From the NCBI RefSeq assembly GCF_003852235.1, contig NZ_CP027732.1, forward strand, positions 5,332,001-5,396,000: a stretch of DNA of 64,000 bases, written 5' to 3'. Of this stretch, positions 1-8,805 are shown piece after piece (the first letter of the stretch is position 1; each line of letters opens with the position of its first letter). The notes beneath the pieces are model-generated. The model did no database searches. It saw only the letters and a list, made by a program, of their open reading frames with translations, and was not told where the DNA came from. This DNA is from Pseudomonas sp. R4-35-07 (GTDB lineage Bacteria > Pseudomonadota > Gammaproteobacteria > Pseudomonadales > Pseudomonadaceae). The position numbers and the translations under genes were made by a program.

Positions 1-869
<869 letters not shown>

Positions 870-947
870 GCTTGCCCCCGATTGCGGTGTGTCATTGAGC
901 ACATCTGTTTCTGAACCACCGCTATCGGGGGCAAGCCCCCTCCCACA
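870..947. repeat. REP pair (family I), left arm lost to the IS insertion
   Basis: The right part of one REP (GCTTGCCCCCGAT) is followed after a spacer by a complete inverted unit ending in GCAAGCCCCCTCCCAC. The left part of the first palindrome is separated by the IS and lies outside the window. Confidence 0.85.
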
Positions 948-1015
948 TTGGAAAGCGGTGTGATTGAGGAAGTCGATCATCCTGGCCTTCATTTGCTGAT
1001 CTTCGCGCAATCCGA

Positions 1016-2365
1016 TCATTGCACCGCCTCCACCTTGCGCTTGCCCACGCCATACCAATCCAGCCTGCGCGTCAGCACCATCACCGTGCCCAGCAGGCTG
1101 AACAGCAACAACGAGCCCATCAGCAACGCGTAATCCTCGGCACTCAGCAGCCCGTACAACAACCCATACAACGCCGCCAAGCCCACCGAAAAGCCCAGGC
1201 CATGGACCACGCTGCGCAGCACATGGCACACGTAGAAGCCGATCAACAGCACGCAGGCGCTGGCCGATATCAGGTACGCCAGGGCAAACCCCAGATGCTC
1301 GGACAGCGACAACAGCAGCAGGTAGAAGAACGCCAATGCAAAGCCCACCAAGGCGTACTGGATGGGGTGCACCGCCAGGTTCTTGAGCACTTCGAACAGG
1401 AAGAAGCCGGCAAAGGTCAGGGCGATGAACAGCAGCGCGTATTTGATCGCGCGCTCGCTCTTGAGGTACTGGTCCACCGGGTCGATGAAGTTCACGCCGA
1501 AGCTGCGGTTATTGAAGTCATCACAGCCCTGGCGGTCCAGGCAAGTTTGCAGGGCCTGCTCGAGGTTGGTTGCGAAGAACGAGGTTTGCCAGTGGGCGGT
1601 AAAGCCCTTGTCGGTGACTTCCCGCTGCGCCGGCAGGAAGTTGCCGATAAAGCTTGGGTGCGGCCAGTTGGAGGCAAGTGATACCTGGCTGGTCTTGCCC
1701 ACGGGCACCACCTGCAGTTGTTCGGTGCCCTGCAGGCGCAGGTCAAAGGCGAAGTCCACGGCGGCGGGTTGGCTGCTGTCCTGGTCGGGCAGCAGCACAT
1801 GCACGCCCTCCCCCAGCCAGTCCACCAGGGAGCCCGGCGCAAATTCCAGGCGCTGATCGCCCAGCTCCAGCGTCAGCGCATTTTCGATGCCGCGAATATC
1901 GCTGATGCCCATCGCCAGAAACGCCGGTTCAAAACGGTAATCAGCGAAGTTTTCCGTGATGCCCAGTTGTGCTGGCAGTTGGAAACGCCCACTGATGCGG
2001 TTGTCGGCATGAAACAACCGCGCCTGGTAGATGCCCCGTGCGCGCAGCTCGGTCTGCACCTGGCCGTCGAGTTCAAAGCGCTCCGGCAGGAAATACAGAC
2101 GGCCGCGCTCCTCGCGGGTTTCTTCGTAGCGTTTGTTGAGTTTTTCATTGAGTTTCCATTCGCGCACCGTCTTGCGATAAGGCACCACCATTACCGGGCC
2201 GGTGAGGCGCTGCGCGAAGCTGGAACTGCGGGCGATGTCCATCAATACGCCGTCGCGCAGTTGCTGGCGGTCGCTGATAATGCCGTTGATCATCAGCAAC
2301 GGAATCAGCAACAGCAGGATCAGCAGCGCAATCGCGCCAAGTTTGAAAAGCAGGCTGCGGTTCAT
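1016..2365 (-). CDS. creD: Inner membrane protein CreD
   Basis: 449-residue inner-membrane protein of the CreD family, the classical CreBC-regulated effector linked to envelope integrity and beta-lactam tolerance. One N-terminal membrane segment (about residues 8-28) is followed by a large periplasmic region with the family-typical FAQRLTGPVMVVPYR stretch. A cluster of five or six C-terminal membrane helices follows (about 305-440). The length is normal for the family. It lies 51 nt downstream of creC in the same direction. Its Shine-Dalgarno region is inside a perfect 8-bp inverted repeat at 2368-2395. The biochemical activity of CreD is not known. Confidence 0.93.
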   Translation of the reverse strand: MNRSLLFKLGAIALLILLLLIPLLMINGIISDRQQLRDGVLMDIARSSSFAQRLTGPVMVVPYRKTVREWKLNEKLNKRYEETREERGRLYFLPERFELDGQVQTELRARGIYQARLFHADNRISGRFQLPAQLGITENFADYRFEPAFLAMGISDIRGIENALTLELGDQRLEFAPGSLVDWLGEGVHVLLPDQDSSQPAAVDFAFDLRLQGTEQLQVVPVGKTSQVSLASNWPHPSFIGNFLPAQREVTDKGFTAHWQTSFFATNLEQALQTCLDRQGCDDFNNRSFGVNFIDPVDQYLKSERAIKYALLFIALTFAGFFLFEVLKNLAVHPIQYALVGFALAFFYLLLLSLSEHLGFALAYLISASACVLLIGFYVCHVLRSVVHGLGFSVGLAALYGLLYGLLSAEDYALLMGSLLLFSLLGTVMVLTRRLDWYGVGKRKVEAVQ

Positions 2366-2367
2366 GG

Positions 2368-2395
2368 GACTCTCCCTGTTTTGATAAGGAGAGTC
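2368..2395 (-). promoter_or_regulatory. Hairpin covering the creD ribosome binding site
   Basis: Perfect 8-bp inverted repeat GACTCTCC / GGAGAGTC with a 12-nt loop in the 51-nt creC-creD gap. In the minus-strand transcript the 3' arm (GGGAGAGTC) lies 2 nt from the creD ATG and includes its ribosome binding site. There is no T-run, so it is not an intrinsic terminator. It may set the creC:creD translation ratio. Confidence 0.5.
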
Positions 2396-2416
2396 TGGGC
2401 AGCCTGTGTGGGGGAT

Positions 2417-3856
2417 TTATGTGGGCAGTGTGGAGATTGTGTGGAGATGCAGCACCACCTCCACGCCACCCGGTACGTTGCCGATCTGCAGCGTACCGCC
2501 GTGCAGCTTCATCACTTCTTCGACAAAGTTAAGGCCCAGGCCGGTGCTTTTGCGCCCGCTGGCCGGACGCGGCAGGGAATAGAAACGCTCGCTCAGGCGC
2601 GGCAAGGCGTAATCCGGAATCGGCGCGGCCTGGTTGAACAGGCTCACCCGAACGTCGTTGTGCCGCACCTGCGCACTGAACCGCAGTTCGCCGCCGGGCG
2701 GGGTGAAGTCCAGGGCGTTGTCCAGCAGGTTGCCCAGGGCCTGGCGCAGCAGGAAGGGTTCGCCAAACACCCGCACATCGGCGCCGATACTTTGCTCGAC
2801 CTGCAGGCCGGCGCTTTCGATCCGCGCACATTGCGCCTTGAGTACATCATCGACCAGGCCCGCCAGCGCGATACTCGATTGTTCTTCCAACCCCTGGCGT
2901 TGCTCCACCTGCGCCAGGTTCAACAACCGCTCGATCAACTGTTGCAGGCGCGCGCTTTCACTGTCGATATTGCCGACAAAACGCTGCTGCTGTTCGCGGG
3001 TCATGTCGCCCTGCAGCAACTCCGCCGCGCCGCGAATGGCCGCCAGCGGGCTTTTCAGTTCGTGGGTCAGGGTGTGCACGTAATGTTCGACATAGGCTTT
3101 GCCCTCCAGCTGCGTGCGCATGTGTTCGACAGCGGTGGACAGCTGCTTGAGCTCGCCGCCACGGTAATGCGGCAACTCGGCCCGACGCCCTTCGCTGACG
3201 GCCTCGGCATAGGCGGTCAAGCGTTTCAGGGCGACGCTCAGCCACCAAGACAACAGTGCGCCCAGCAGCAGGCCCAGAGTCACCAGCCCGGCGCCGTACC
3301 ACAGCAGGCGCCGCTCGGTGCGGTCGACGTAGGGCTGTAACGAGCTATTGGGCTTGGCCACGGTCACCACGCCGATAATCCGGCCGTCGTCACGAATCGG
3401 CGCGCCCACGTGCATCACCGACGAGGTTGGGTCATCCGCTTCGCTGCGGGTTGAGCGCGCGCCGTACTCACCGCGCAGGGTCAGGTACACGTCGTTCCAC
3501 CTGGAATAGTCCTGACCCACCGCCTCGCCCGTGGAGTCGAGTAATACCGTGCCCTTGGCGTCGGTGACATAGATGCGGTGGTTGACCTGGTTCTTCGGCA
3601 GGCCCCAGATGACCGCGCCCGGCTGACGATTGCCATACGCCTTGAGCACCTGCGGCCAGTGGCTCTGGCCGAGGGTGCCGTTCTTCACATCGGTGCGTAG
3701 GATTTCGGCGAGCAGGTTGGCGGTGTCCACCAGGGTTTCTTCGGTGGACTGGCGTACGCCGGGGCGGATTTCCTTCATCACTGTGTTGAGCACAAAGTAA
3801 CCGGTCAGGCCGATAAACAGCGCGTACACCAGGAAAATCCGCAGCCCCAGGCGCAT
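2417..3856 (-). CDS. creC: Sensor histidine kinase CreC
   Basis: 479-residue membrane sensor kinase partner of CreB. The order is an N-terminal membrane helix (about 5-25), a periplasmic sensor region of about 160 residues, a second membrane helix (about 187-207), HAMP, HisKA with the phospho-accepting His in LTHELKSPLAAIRG (about H265), and a HATPase_c domain with the G box STGLGLNFVEEV. It overlaps creB by one base (TGATG), which indicates translational coupling. In Pseudomonas this system is known to be switched on when PBP4 is lost or inhibited. Confidence 0.95.
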   Translation of the reverse strand: MRLGLRIFLVYALFIGLTGYFVLNTVMKEIRPGVRQSTEETLVDTANLLAEILRTDVKNGTLGQSHWPQVLKAYGNRQPGAVIWGLPKNQVNHRIYVTDAKGTVLLDSTGEAVGQDYSRWNDVYLTLRGEYGARSTRSEADDPTSSVMHVGAPIRDDGRIIGVVTVAKPNSSLQPYVDRTERRLLWYGAGLVTLGLLLGALLSWWLSVALKRLTAYAEAVSEGRRAELPHYRGGELKQLSTAVEHMRTQLEGKAYVEHYVHTLTHELKSPLAAIRGAAELLQGDMTREQQQRFVGNIDSESARLQQLIERLLNLAQVEQRQGLEEQSSIALAGLVDDVLKAQCARIESAGLQVEQSIGADVRVFGEPFLLRQALGNLLDNALDFTPPGGELRFSAQVRHNDVRVSLFNQAAPIPDYALPRLSERFYSLPRPASGRKSTGLGLNFVEEVMKLHGGTLQIGNVPGGVEVVLHLHTISTLPT

Positions 3857-4524
3857 CAGCTATGGCTCGGGCTGTAGCTGTAACCCAGGCCGCGATGCGT
3901 CTGGATCGGCTCGGCATCGGCGGCCACGCTGCGCAACTTGCCGCGCAGGCTTTTGATATGGCTGTCGATGTTGCGCTCGTAACCAGCGTCGGCGGGTACG
4001 CCTACCGCGTCCAACAGTTGCTCGCGGCTGAACACACGCTCGGGTTGCTCCAGCAGGCTTTGCAGCAGGCGGAATTCGTGACGCGTCAGGCTCAGCGGCT
4101 GGCTGCGATAGTGGATCTGCATGCGTTCCAGGTCGACCTGGAACACCGCAGGCGCCGCATTCGGGCCGACCCGCTTGAGAATCGCCCGCACCCTGGCCGC
4201 CACTTCACGCGGGCTGAAGGGCTTGACCACGTAATCGTCGGCGCCGATTTCCAGCCCCACCACCCGGTCGATCTCGCCATCGCGCGCGCTGAGGAACATC
4301 ACCGGCACTTCGCTGAACCTACGCAGTTGCTTGCAGGTTTCAAAACCGCTGATGTCGGGCAGGCCGATGTCGAGGATGATCAGGTCGGCCGGGGTTTGGC
4401 GCTGATGCTCCAGCGCCGCCTGGCCCAGGCTCAGCCAGGTGGTGCTAAAGCCCTCGCCTTGCAGGGCGAAGATCAGCGTGTCGGCAATCGCCGCTTCGTC
4501 TTCGACAATCAGGATATGCGGCAT
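3856..4524 (-). CDS. creB: Response regulator CreB
   Basis: 222-residue OmpR-type response regulator. The receiver domain (about 1-120) has the acidic pair in VEDE and phospho-acceptor D52 in LILDIGLPD, with the conserved Lys in YVVKPFSP. The C-terminal winged helix ends in the THRGLGYSYSP signature. It is the first gene of creB-creC-creD. It starts only 9 nt after the stop of the protease gene at 4534, so it could be co-transcribed with it. Regulated genes are expected to carry TTCAC-type direct repeats; none was seen next to creD here. Confidence 0.95.
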   Translation of the reverse strand: MPHILIVEDEAAIADTLIFALQGEGFSTTWLSLGQAALEHQRQTPADLIILDIGLPDISGFETCKQLRRFSEVPVMFLSARDGEIDRVVGLEIGADDYVVKPFSPREVAARVRAILKRVGPNAAPAVFQVDLERMQIHYRSQPLSLTRHEFRLLQSLLEQPERVFSREQLLDAVGVPADAGYERNIDSHIKSLRGKLRSVAADAEPIQTHRGLGYSYSPSHS

Positions 4525-4533
4525 GTGGGTCCG

Positions 4534-5049
4534 TCAGCAGTCCGGTTTTTCGGCAGTGTAACGACGGGCCGGGTTTACTGCTGCACCGAATTCACGCAAG
4601 GCCTTGGCGCCGATCAGCAGCGGGTAATTGAAGCTGCTGCGGTCGGTGAGGTTGACCTCGACGGTACGCTTGACGTCACCCAGGCACATCTCCAGGTCGA
4701 TCACCGGGCGCTTGGCCACACTGGCTTCGTCCTTGTCGTCATCTTCGTCGGCGCGGCTCTTGATCTTGCTGATGCGCGAGACCTTGTGCTCGTAGACTTT
4801 GTTGTCGGCGTCCTTGCCGCCGAGGCGGAAGCGCACCCAGTCATCGCCATCACGGGTGAAGGTTTCGATATCGCGGGCCGACAGCGAGGCGGTCAACGCG
4901 CCGGTGTCCATCTTGGCCTTGAAGGTCTGGCCGATTTCCGGCAGTTGAATGTATTCGTAGCGACCGTAGAGGGTCGGTTCGGCGGCCATCACGGGCAAGG
5001 TGGTGATAACGGGAAAAACTAGGGCGAACGCGCCAAGGAGCAATTTCAC
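4534..5049 (-). CDS. Secreted retropepsin-like / ATP-dependent zinc protease family protein
   Basis: 171 residues from a GTG start at 5049, preceded by a good GAGGA ribosome binding site. A longer frame reaches 5211, but its extra N-terminus is unlike the family and would bury the signal peptide. Signal peptide KLLLGAFALVFPVITTLPVMA with probable cleavage before AEP. The domain belongs to the family named ATP-dependent zinc protease (COG4067/PF05618), which has a retropepsin fold. The active-site-like DTG is seen in AKMDTGALTASL. There is a charged insert (about ADEDDDKDE) in the middle. The substrate is unknown. Confidence 0.82.
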   Translation of the reverse strand: MKLLLGAFALVFPVITTLPVMAAEPTLYGRYEYIQLPEIGQTFKAKMDTGALTASLSARDIETFTRDGDDWVRFRLGGKDADNKVYEHKVSRISKIKSRADEDDDKDEASVAKRPVIDLEMCLGDVKRTVEVNLTDRSSFNYPLLIGAKALREFGAAVNPARRYTAEKPDC

Positions 5050-5220
5050 GGCATGATTTCCTCGAAAGAAGTGGACGGATTCTAGACCGCACGCACGGCA
5101 CTTAGTTGGATCACCGAGCATAACCGGCACGTTGTGAAACATTCGTACAGCCATTTGCGATTTGGCCTCTAGACTCACCTTGCTTATCATTGCCCGCCCA
5201 CAGAATTTCAAGAGTTGCTT

Positions 5221-6108
5221 ATGCGCCGCCTGCTCACCGGCTGTTTGGTCACACTGCTGCTGTTACTCAACACGCTGATTTTGATCGGCCCCTTGCTGGT
5301 GTTTGCCCTGCTCAAGCTGGTGGCACCGGGCCGCTCGCGTGACTATGCGTCATCGGCGGTGATGTGGATCGCCGAGACCTGGGCCGAGATCGACAAGCTG
5401 ATCTTCGCGGTGTGCATTCCCACCCAGTGGGATATTCGCGGCGGTGAGGACCTGCGGGGCGACACCTCTTACCTGGTCATCAGCAACCACCAGTCCTGGG
5501 TGGATATTCCAGCGCTGATCCAGGCATTGAACCGGCGCACACCGTTCTTCAAATTCTTCCTGAAAAAAGAGCTGATCTGGGTGCCCTTCCTTGGCCTGGC
5601 CTGGTGGGCGCTGGATTATCCGTTCATGAAGCGCTACACCAAAGCGTACCTGGCCAAGCATCCGGAGTTGGCCGGGCAGGACCTGAAGATCACCAAAGAG
5701 GCCTGCGAGCTGTTCAAGCGCCAGCCGGTGACGGTGGTCAACTACCTGGAAGGCACGCGGTTCAGCGAGGCTAAACGCAAGCAGCAGGACTCGCCGTTTA
5801 ACCGACTGCTCAAACCGAAGGCGGGCGGCGTGGCCTTTGTGTTGGCGGCGCTGGGCGAGCAGTTGGATGCCGTCCTCGACGTGACCGTGGTCTATCCACA
5901 GCCAAAGATTCCAGGGTTCTGGGATTTGATCAGCGGCGCAGTGCCGAAGGTGATCGTGGATATCCGCACCCGTGAATTGGACGCGGCGCTGTGGCAGGGG
6001 GACTACGAGAACGATCCGGCGTTTCGCCTGACCGTCCAGAACTGGGTCAACCAGCTCTGGCGGGAGAAGGATGCGCGCATCGAGCAGCTGCGCGCGCAGC
6101 AGTCTTAG
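5221..6108 (+). CDS. PlsC/YihG-type 1-acylglycerol-3-phosphate acyltransferase family protein
   Basis: 295-residue membrane acyltransferase. An N-terminal membrane segment (about 5-35) precedes the catalytic HxxxxD motif in SNHQSWVD. The substrate-binding motif is seen as YLEGTRFS, the YihG/YihG-like variant. Likely role: transfer of an acyl group to a lysophospholipid at the inner membrane. The frame is open from a TTG at 5215, but the ATG at 5221 with AGAG upstream is preferred. It overlaps the oppositely directed DUF2780 gene by 4 nt at its 3' end. Confidence 0.85.
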   Translation: MRRLLTGCLVTLLLLLNTLILIGPLLVFALLKLVAPGRSRDYASSAVMWIAETWAEIDKLIFAVCIPTQWDIRGGEDLRGDTSYLVISNHQSWVDIPALIQALNRRTPFFKFFLKKELIWVPFLGLAWWALDYPFMKRYTKAYLAKHPELAGQDLKITKEACELFKRQPVTVVNYLEGTRFSEAKRKQQDSPFNRLLKPKAGGVAFVLAALGEQLDAVLDVTVVYPQPKIPGFWDLISGAVPKVIVDIRTRELDAALWQGDYENDPAFRLTVQNWVNQLWREKDARIEQLRAQQS

Positions 6109-6677
6109 CTGCCGGTGCCCCAGGCCTGGGCCAGCTTGCCCAGCACCGAGCTATCGGCGCCCTGCCCGCCCAGGTATTGCAGGATCACCGGGGCAAACTG
6201 ACCGATCATGCCGCTGTCCATGCCCAGGGCGCTGAACGCGGTGTTCAAGTCATTGGTGTTTTTCACGTTGCCCAGCAGGCCGTCCAGGCCGCTGGTCTTG
6301 CTGCCGCCGGCCTGGCCGAGCATCCCGCTCAAGGCACCCAGGCTGCCCAGGGCGTTGTTACCCGACAGTTTATCGAGGCCCGGCACGCTATCGCCCAGCT
6401 GCGAAAAGTCATTGCTGCTCAGCTTGTTCTTCGCCAGGCCCAGCATCGCGCCCGTGCCGCCGACGGCTTGCTCCGGGGTGATATTGAGTTGAGAGGTCAA
6501 GGCTGTCAGCAGGTCGGCCGTCTCCGATGTTGGAGCAGCGGCGGCGGCTTTGTTGTTGCCACCCTGCATGCCGGAAATGGCGTTGGCCGCATCGCCAAGG
6601 CTGAAGCCTGCGGCAAACACCGGGCTGGCGGCCACGGTCAACAGGCAGGAAAGGGCAAAACCGCGTGAAATCTTCAT
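6105..6677 (-). CDS. DUF2780 domain-containing exported protein
   Basis: 190 residues from the ATG at 6677, with GAGG upstream. Signal peptide MKISRGFALSCLLTVAASPVFA. The mature protein is Gly/Ala/Ser/Leu-rich with the DUF2780 (VcgC/VcgE-like) pattern LNITPEQAVGGTGAMLGLAKNKLS followed by DFSQLGDSVPGLDKL. No catalytic motif is seen and the function is unknown. The reading frame extends upstream to 6704, but that part is not part of the signal peptide. Confidence 0.8.
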   Translation of the reverse strand: MKISRGFALSCLLTVAASPVFAAGFSLGDAANAISGMQGGNNKAAAAAPTSETADLLTALTSQLNITPEQAVGGTGAMLGLAKNKLSSNDFSQLGDSVPGLDKLSGNNALGSLGALSGMLGQAGGSKTSGLDGLLGNVKNTNDLNTAFSALGMDSGMIGQFAPVILQYLGGQGADSSVLGKLAQAWGTGS

Positions 6678-6741
6678 CAAGACAACCTCAGGAGATAGGT
6701 GCAAAAGCAGGCGTTGGACTGGGTATCCCGTCGGTTGTTCC

Positions 6742-6768
6742 GGAACCCATCGGGGATAAGCGGGTCTA
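6742..6768 (+). promoter_or_regulatory. Possible ECF-sigma-type promoter for the RskA-like gene
   Basis: GGAACC at 6742-6747 and GTCTA at 6764-6768 with a 16-nt spacer match the general -35 GGAAC / -10 GTCT layout of ECF-sigma promoters. They lie 35-60 nt upstream of the start at 6803. Matched by eye only. Confidence 0.4.
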
Positions 6769-6802
6769 GGAACTGACTACAAAATTTGTCAGGAAGAGAC
6801 TT

Positions 6803-7261
6803 ATGACTGCGATCCAACCCCAAGTGATTGAGCACAAGCCTGCCTTCTGGAGCCGCCCGCGTCTGTTCATCGGCGCCTGTGCCGTAGTGGCTGCCGGCAT
6901 CGGCGGCGCGCTCTACACCCAGGACAGCGTCAAATCCGCGGCGACGTTGGTGACAACGACCCAGCAGCCGGCCGCGCAAATCATGGCGCACAAGGATTAT
7001 CTGGAAGTACAGCCGATTGCCGCCACGGCGCCTGCGCCCGACCAGAGCCTGGAGCTGTGGGCCATCCCCAAAGACGGCACGCCTGTGTCTCTGGGACTTT
7101 TGCCGGAAGATGGCAAAGGCATCATTGGTTTGAATCCACGCCAACAGGAAAGCATCAGCAAGCCGGTGGAACTGATGGTGAGTTCGGAGACCAAGGGTGG
7201 CTCGCTGAGCAAGCAGCCAACCGGCCCGACCGTCTACCAGGGGGCACTGGCCATACGCTAA
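6803..7261 (+). CDS. Orphan RskA-type anti-sigma factor C-terminal domain protein
   Basis: 152 residues with an AGGAAG ribosome binding site before the ATG. One membrane helix (about 20-42, FIGACAVVAAGIGGALY) is followed by a periplasmic RskA C-terminal domain (SLELWAIPKDGTPVSLGLL). Full-length RskA-like anti-sigma factors carry a cytoplasmic sigma-binding zinc-finger domain of about 80 residues before the helix. Here only about 20 residues precede it and no sigma gene is adjacent. It therefore cannot work as a classical anti-sigma factor unless it pairs with another protein. It may be a relic or a repurposed periplasmic domain. Confidence 0.75.
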   Translation: MTAIQPQVIEHKPAFWSRPRLFIGACAVVAAGIGGALYTQDSVKSAATLVTTTQQPAAQIMAHKDYLEVQPIAATAPAPDQSLELWAIPKDGTPVSLGLLPEDGKGIIGLNPRQQESISKPVELMVSSETKGGSLSKQPTGPTVYQGALAIR

Positions 7262-7285
7262 TCCCTAAAACACCCTAAATCCCTT

Positions 7286-7372
7286 GTGGGAGGGGGCTTG
7301 CTCCCGATAGCGGCAGGTCAGTCACACAGGCACTGACTGAACCACCACCATCGGGGGCAAGCCCCCTCCCAC
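7286..7372. repeat. REPIN (family I REP pair)
   Basis: Inverted pair of GTGGGAGGGGGCTTG(C/T)CCCCGAT units, each palindromic, about 45 nt apart. It lies between the RskA-like gene and the 3' end of fdhA. Confidence 0.9.
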
Positions 7373-7409
7373 ATTTGGTTTTCAGTGGCTGGGACATCTG
7401 CCCAAGGCT

Positions 7410-8609
7410 TTACGCCGCGCTGAACAGCTTATGCGGGTCAATCACAAACTTCTTCGGCACACCCGCATCGAACTCGCCATAGCCACGTGGCGCGTCATCC
7501 AGGCTGATCACCTGCACGCCGACGATTTCGGCGATGTTGATACGGTCCCACATGATCGCCTGCATCAGCTGGCGGTTGTACTTCATCACCGGCGTTTGCC
7601 CGGTGTGGAAGCTGTGGGATTTGGCCCAACCCAGACCAAAACGAATGCTCAGGCTGCCCATTTTAGCGGCGGCATCGACAGCGCCTGGGTCTTCGGTGAC
7701 GTACAGGCCAGGGATACCGATCTTGCCCGCCACGCGTACCACGCCCATCAGTGAGTTGAGCACCGTGGCCGGGGCTTCGGCCTTGACGCCGTCGTGGCCG
7801 TGGCCGCGTGCTTCAAAGCCGACGGCATCGACGGCGCAGTCCACTTCCGGCTCGCCGAGCAGCGCGGCAATCTGTTCGTGCAACGGCGTGTCGGTGGACA
7901 GGTCGGCGATTTCAAAGCCCTGGGCCTTGGCGTGGGCCAGGCGGATCGGGTTGACGTCGCCGATGATCACGACCGCAGCGCCCAACAGACGTGCTGATGC
8001 GGCAGCGGCGAGGCCCACGGGGCCAGCACCGGCGATGTAGACCGTGCTGCCTGGACCAACGCCTGCCGTGACCGCGCCGTGATAGCCGGTCGGCAGAATG
8101 TCGGAGAGGCACGTCAGGTCACGGATTTTCTCCATCGCCTTGTCGCGGTCCGGCAGTTTCAACAGGTTGAAGTCGGCGTAAGGCACCAGCGCGTATTCAG
8201 CCTGGCCACCGGTCCAGTCGCCCATGTCGACATAACCGTAGGCACCGCCCGGGCGCGCCGGGTTGACACTCAAGCACACGCCAGTGTGCATTTCCTTGCA
8301 GGAGCGGCAACGACCGCACGCTACGTTGAAGGGCACCGACACCAGGTCACCGATCTTCAGGTTCTCGACATCGCTGCCCTTCTCGATCACTTCGCCGGTG
8401 ATTTCATGCCCCAGCACCAGGCCGGTCTGGGCGGTGGTGCGGCCACGCACCATGTGTTGGTCGGAGCCGCAGATGTTGGTAGAGACCACGCGCAGGATGA
8501 CGCCGTGCTCGATCTTCCTGCCACGGGGGTCCTGCATTTTGGGATAGTCGATTTTCTGTACTTCGACCTTGCCGTTGCCGAGATACACGACACCACGATT
8601 ACCAGACAT
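7410..8609 (-). CDS. fdhA: Glutathione-independent formaldehyde dehydrogenase
   Basis: 399-residue zinc-dependent medium-chain alcohol dehydrogenase that oxidises formaldehyde to formate with NAD. Catalytic zinc ligands are visible as Cys47 (NICGSDQH) and His68 (LGHEITGE). Structural zinc cysteines lie in CGRCRSCKEMHTGVC, and the NAD-binding site is AGAGPVGLAAAA. The length and N-terminus fit the Pseudomonas enzyme. It lies downstream of soxBDAG-purU, where it removes formaldehyde released by betaine, dimethylglycine and sarcosine demethylation. Confidence 0.95.
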   Translation of the reverse strand: MSGNRGVVYLGNGKVEVQKIDYPKMQDPRGRKIEHGVILRVVSTNICGSDQHMVRGRTTAQTGLVLGHEITGEVIEKGSDVENLKIGDLVSVPFNVACGRCRSCKEMHTGVCLSVNPARPGGAYGYVDMGDWTGGQAEYALVPYADFNLLKLPDRDKAMEKIRDLTCLSDILPTGYHGAVTAGVGPGSTVYIAGAGPVGLAAAASARLLGAAVVIIGDVNPIRLAHAKAQGFEIADLSTDTPLHEQIAALLGEPEVDCAVDAVGFEARGHGHDGVKAEAPATVLNSLMGVVRVAGKIGIPGLYVTEDPGAVDAAAKMGSLSIRFGLGWAKSHSFHTGQTPVMKYNRQLMQAIMWDRINIAEIVGVQVISLDDAPRGYGEFDAGVPKKFVIDPHKLFSAA

Positions 8610-8717
8610 GCTTTCACCTCGCTGTTGTTTTTATGGAACTGCGTTGCCCTGTTAGGTGGGCAGCGCGTTTAAGTGCTCGGGTTACAGATGCTGTTTTTGC
8701 GTTGTTTGTGAGGGCCT

Positions 8718-8804
8718 CATCGGGGGCAAGTCGAATCGTCGCACCGCCCCTCCCACATTGGAATGCGTTCCCCTGTGGGAGGGGGCTTGCCCCCGATGGC
8801 GCCG
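8718..8804. repeat. Tail-to-tail family I REPs, one interrupted
   Basis: Two REPs in the opposite arrangement to the usual pairs. The left unit (CATCGGGGGCAAG...CCCCTCCCAC, 8718-8757) has about 15 extra bases, beginning TCGAATCG, in its centre. The right unit (8775-8800) is intact. They lie in the fdhA-purU gap. Confidence 0.8.
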
Positions 8805-8805
8805 G

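Noticed and set aside
5050..5211. N-terminal extension of the retropepsin-like protease to 5211
   Set aside because: The GTG at 5049 has a good ribosome site and is followed by a normal signal peptide. The extension would put about 54 residues before it.
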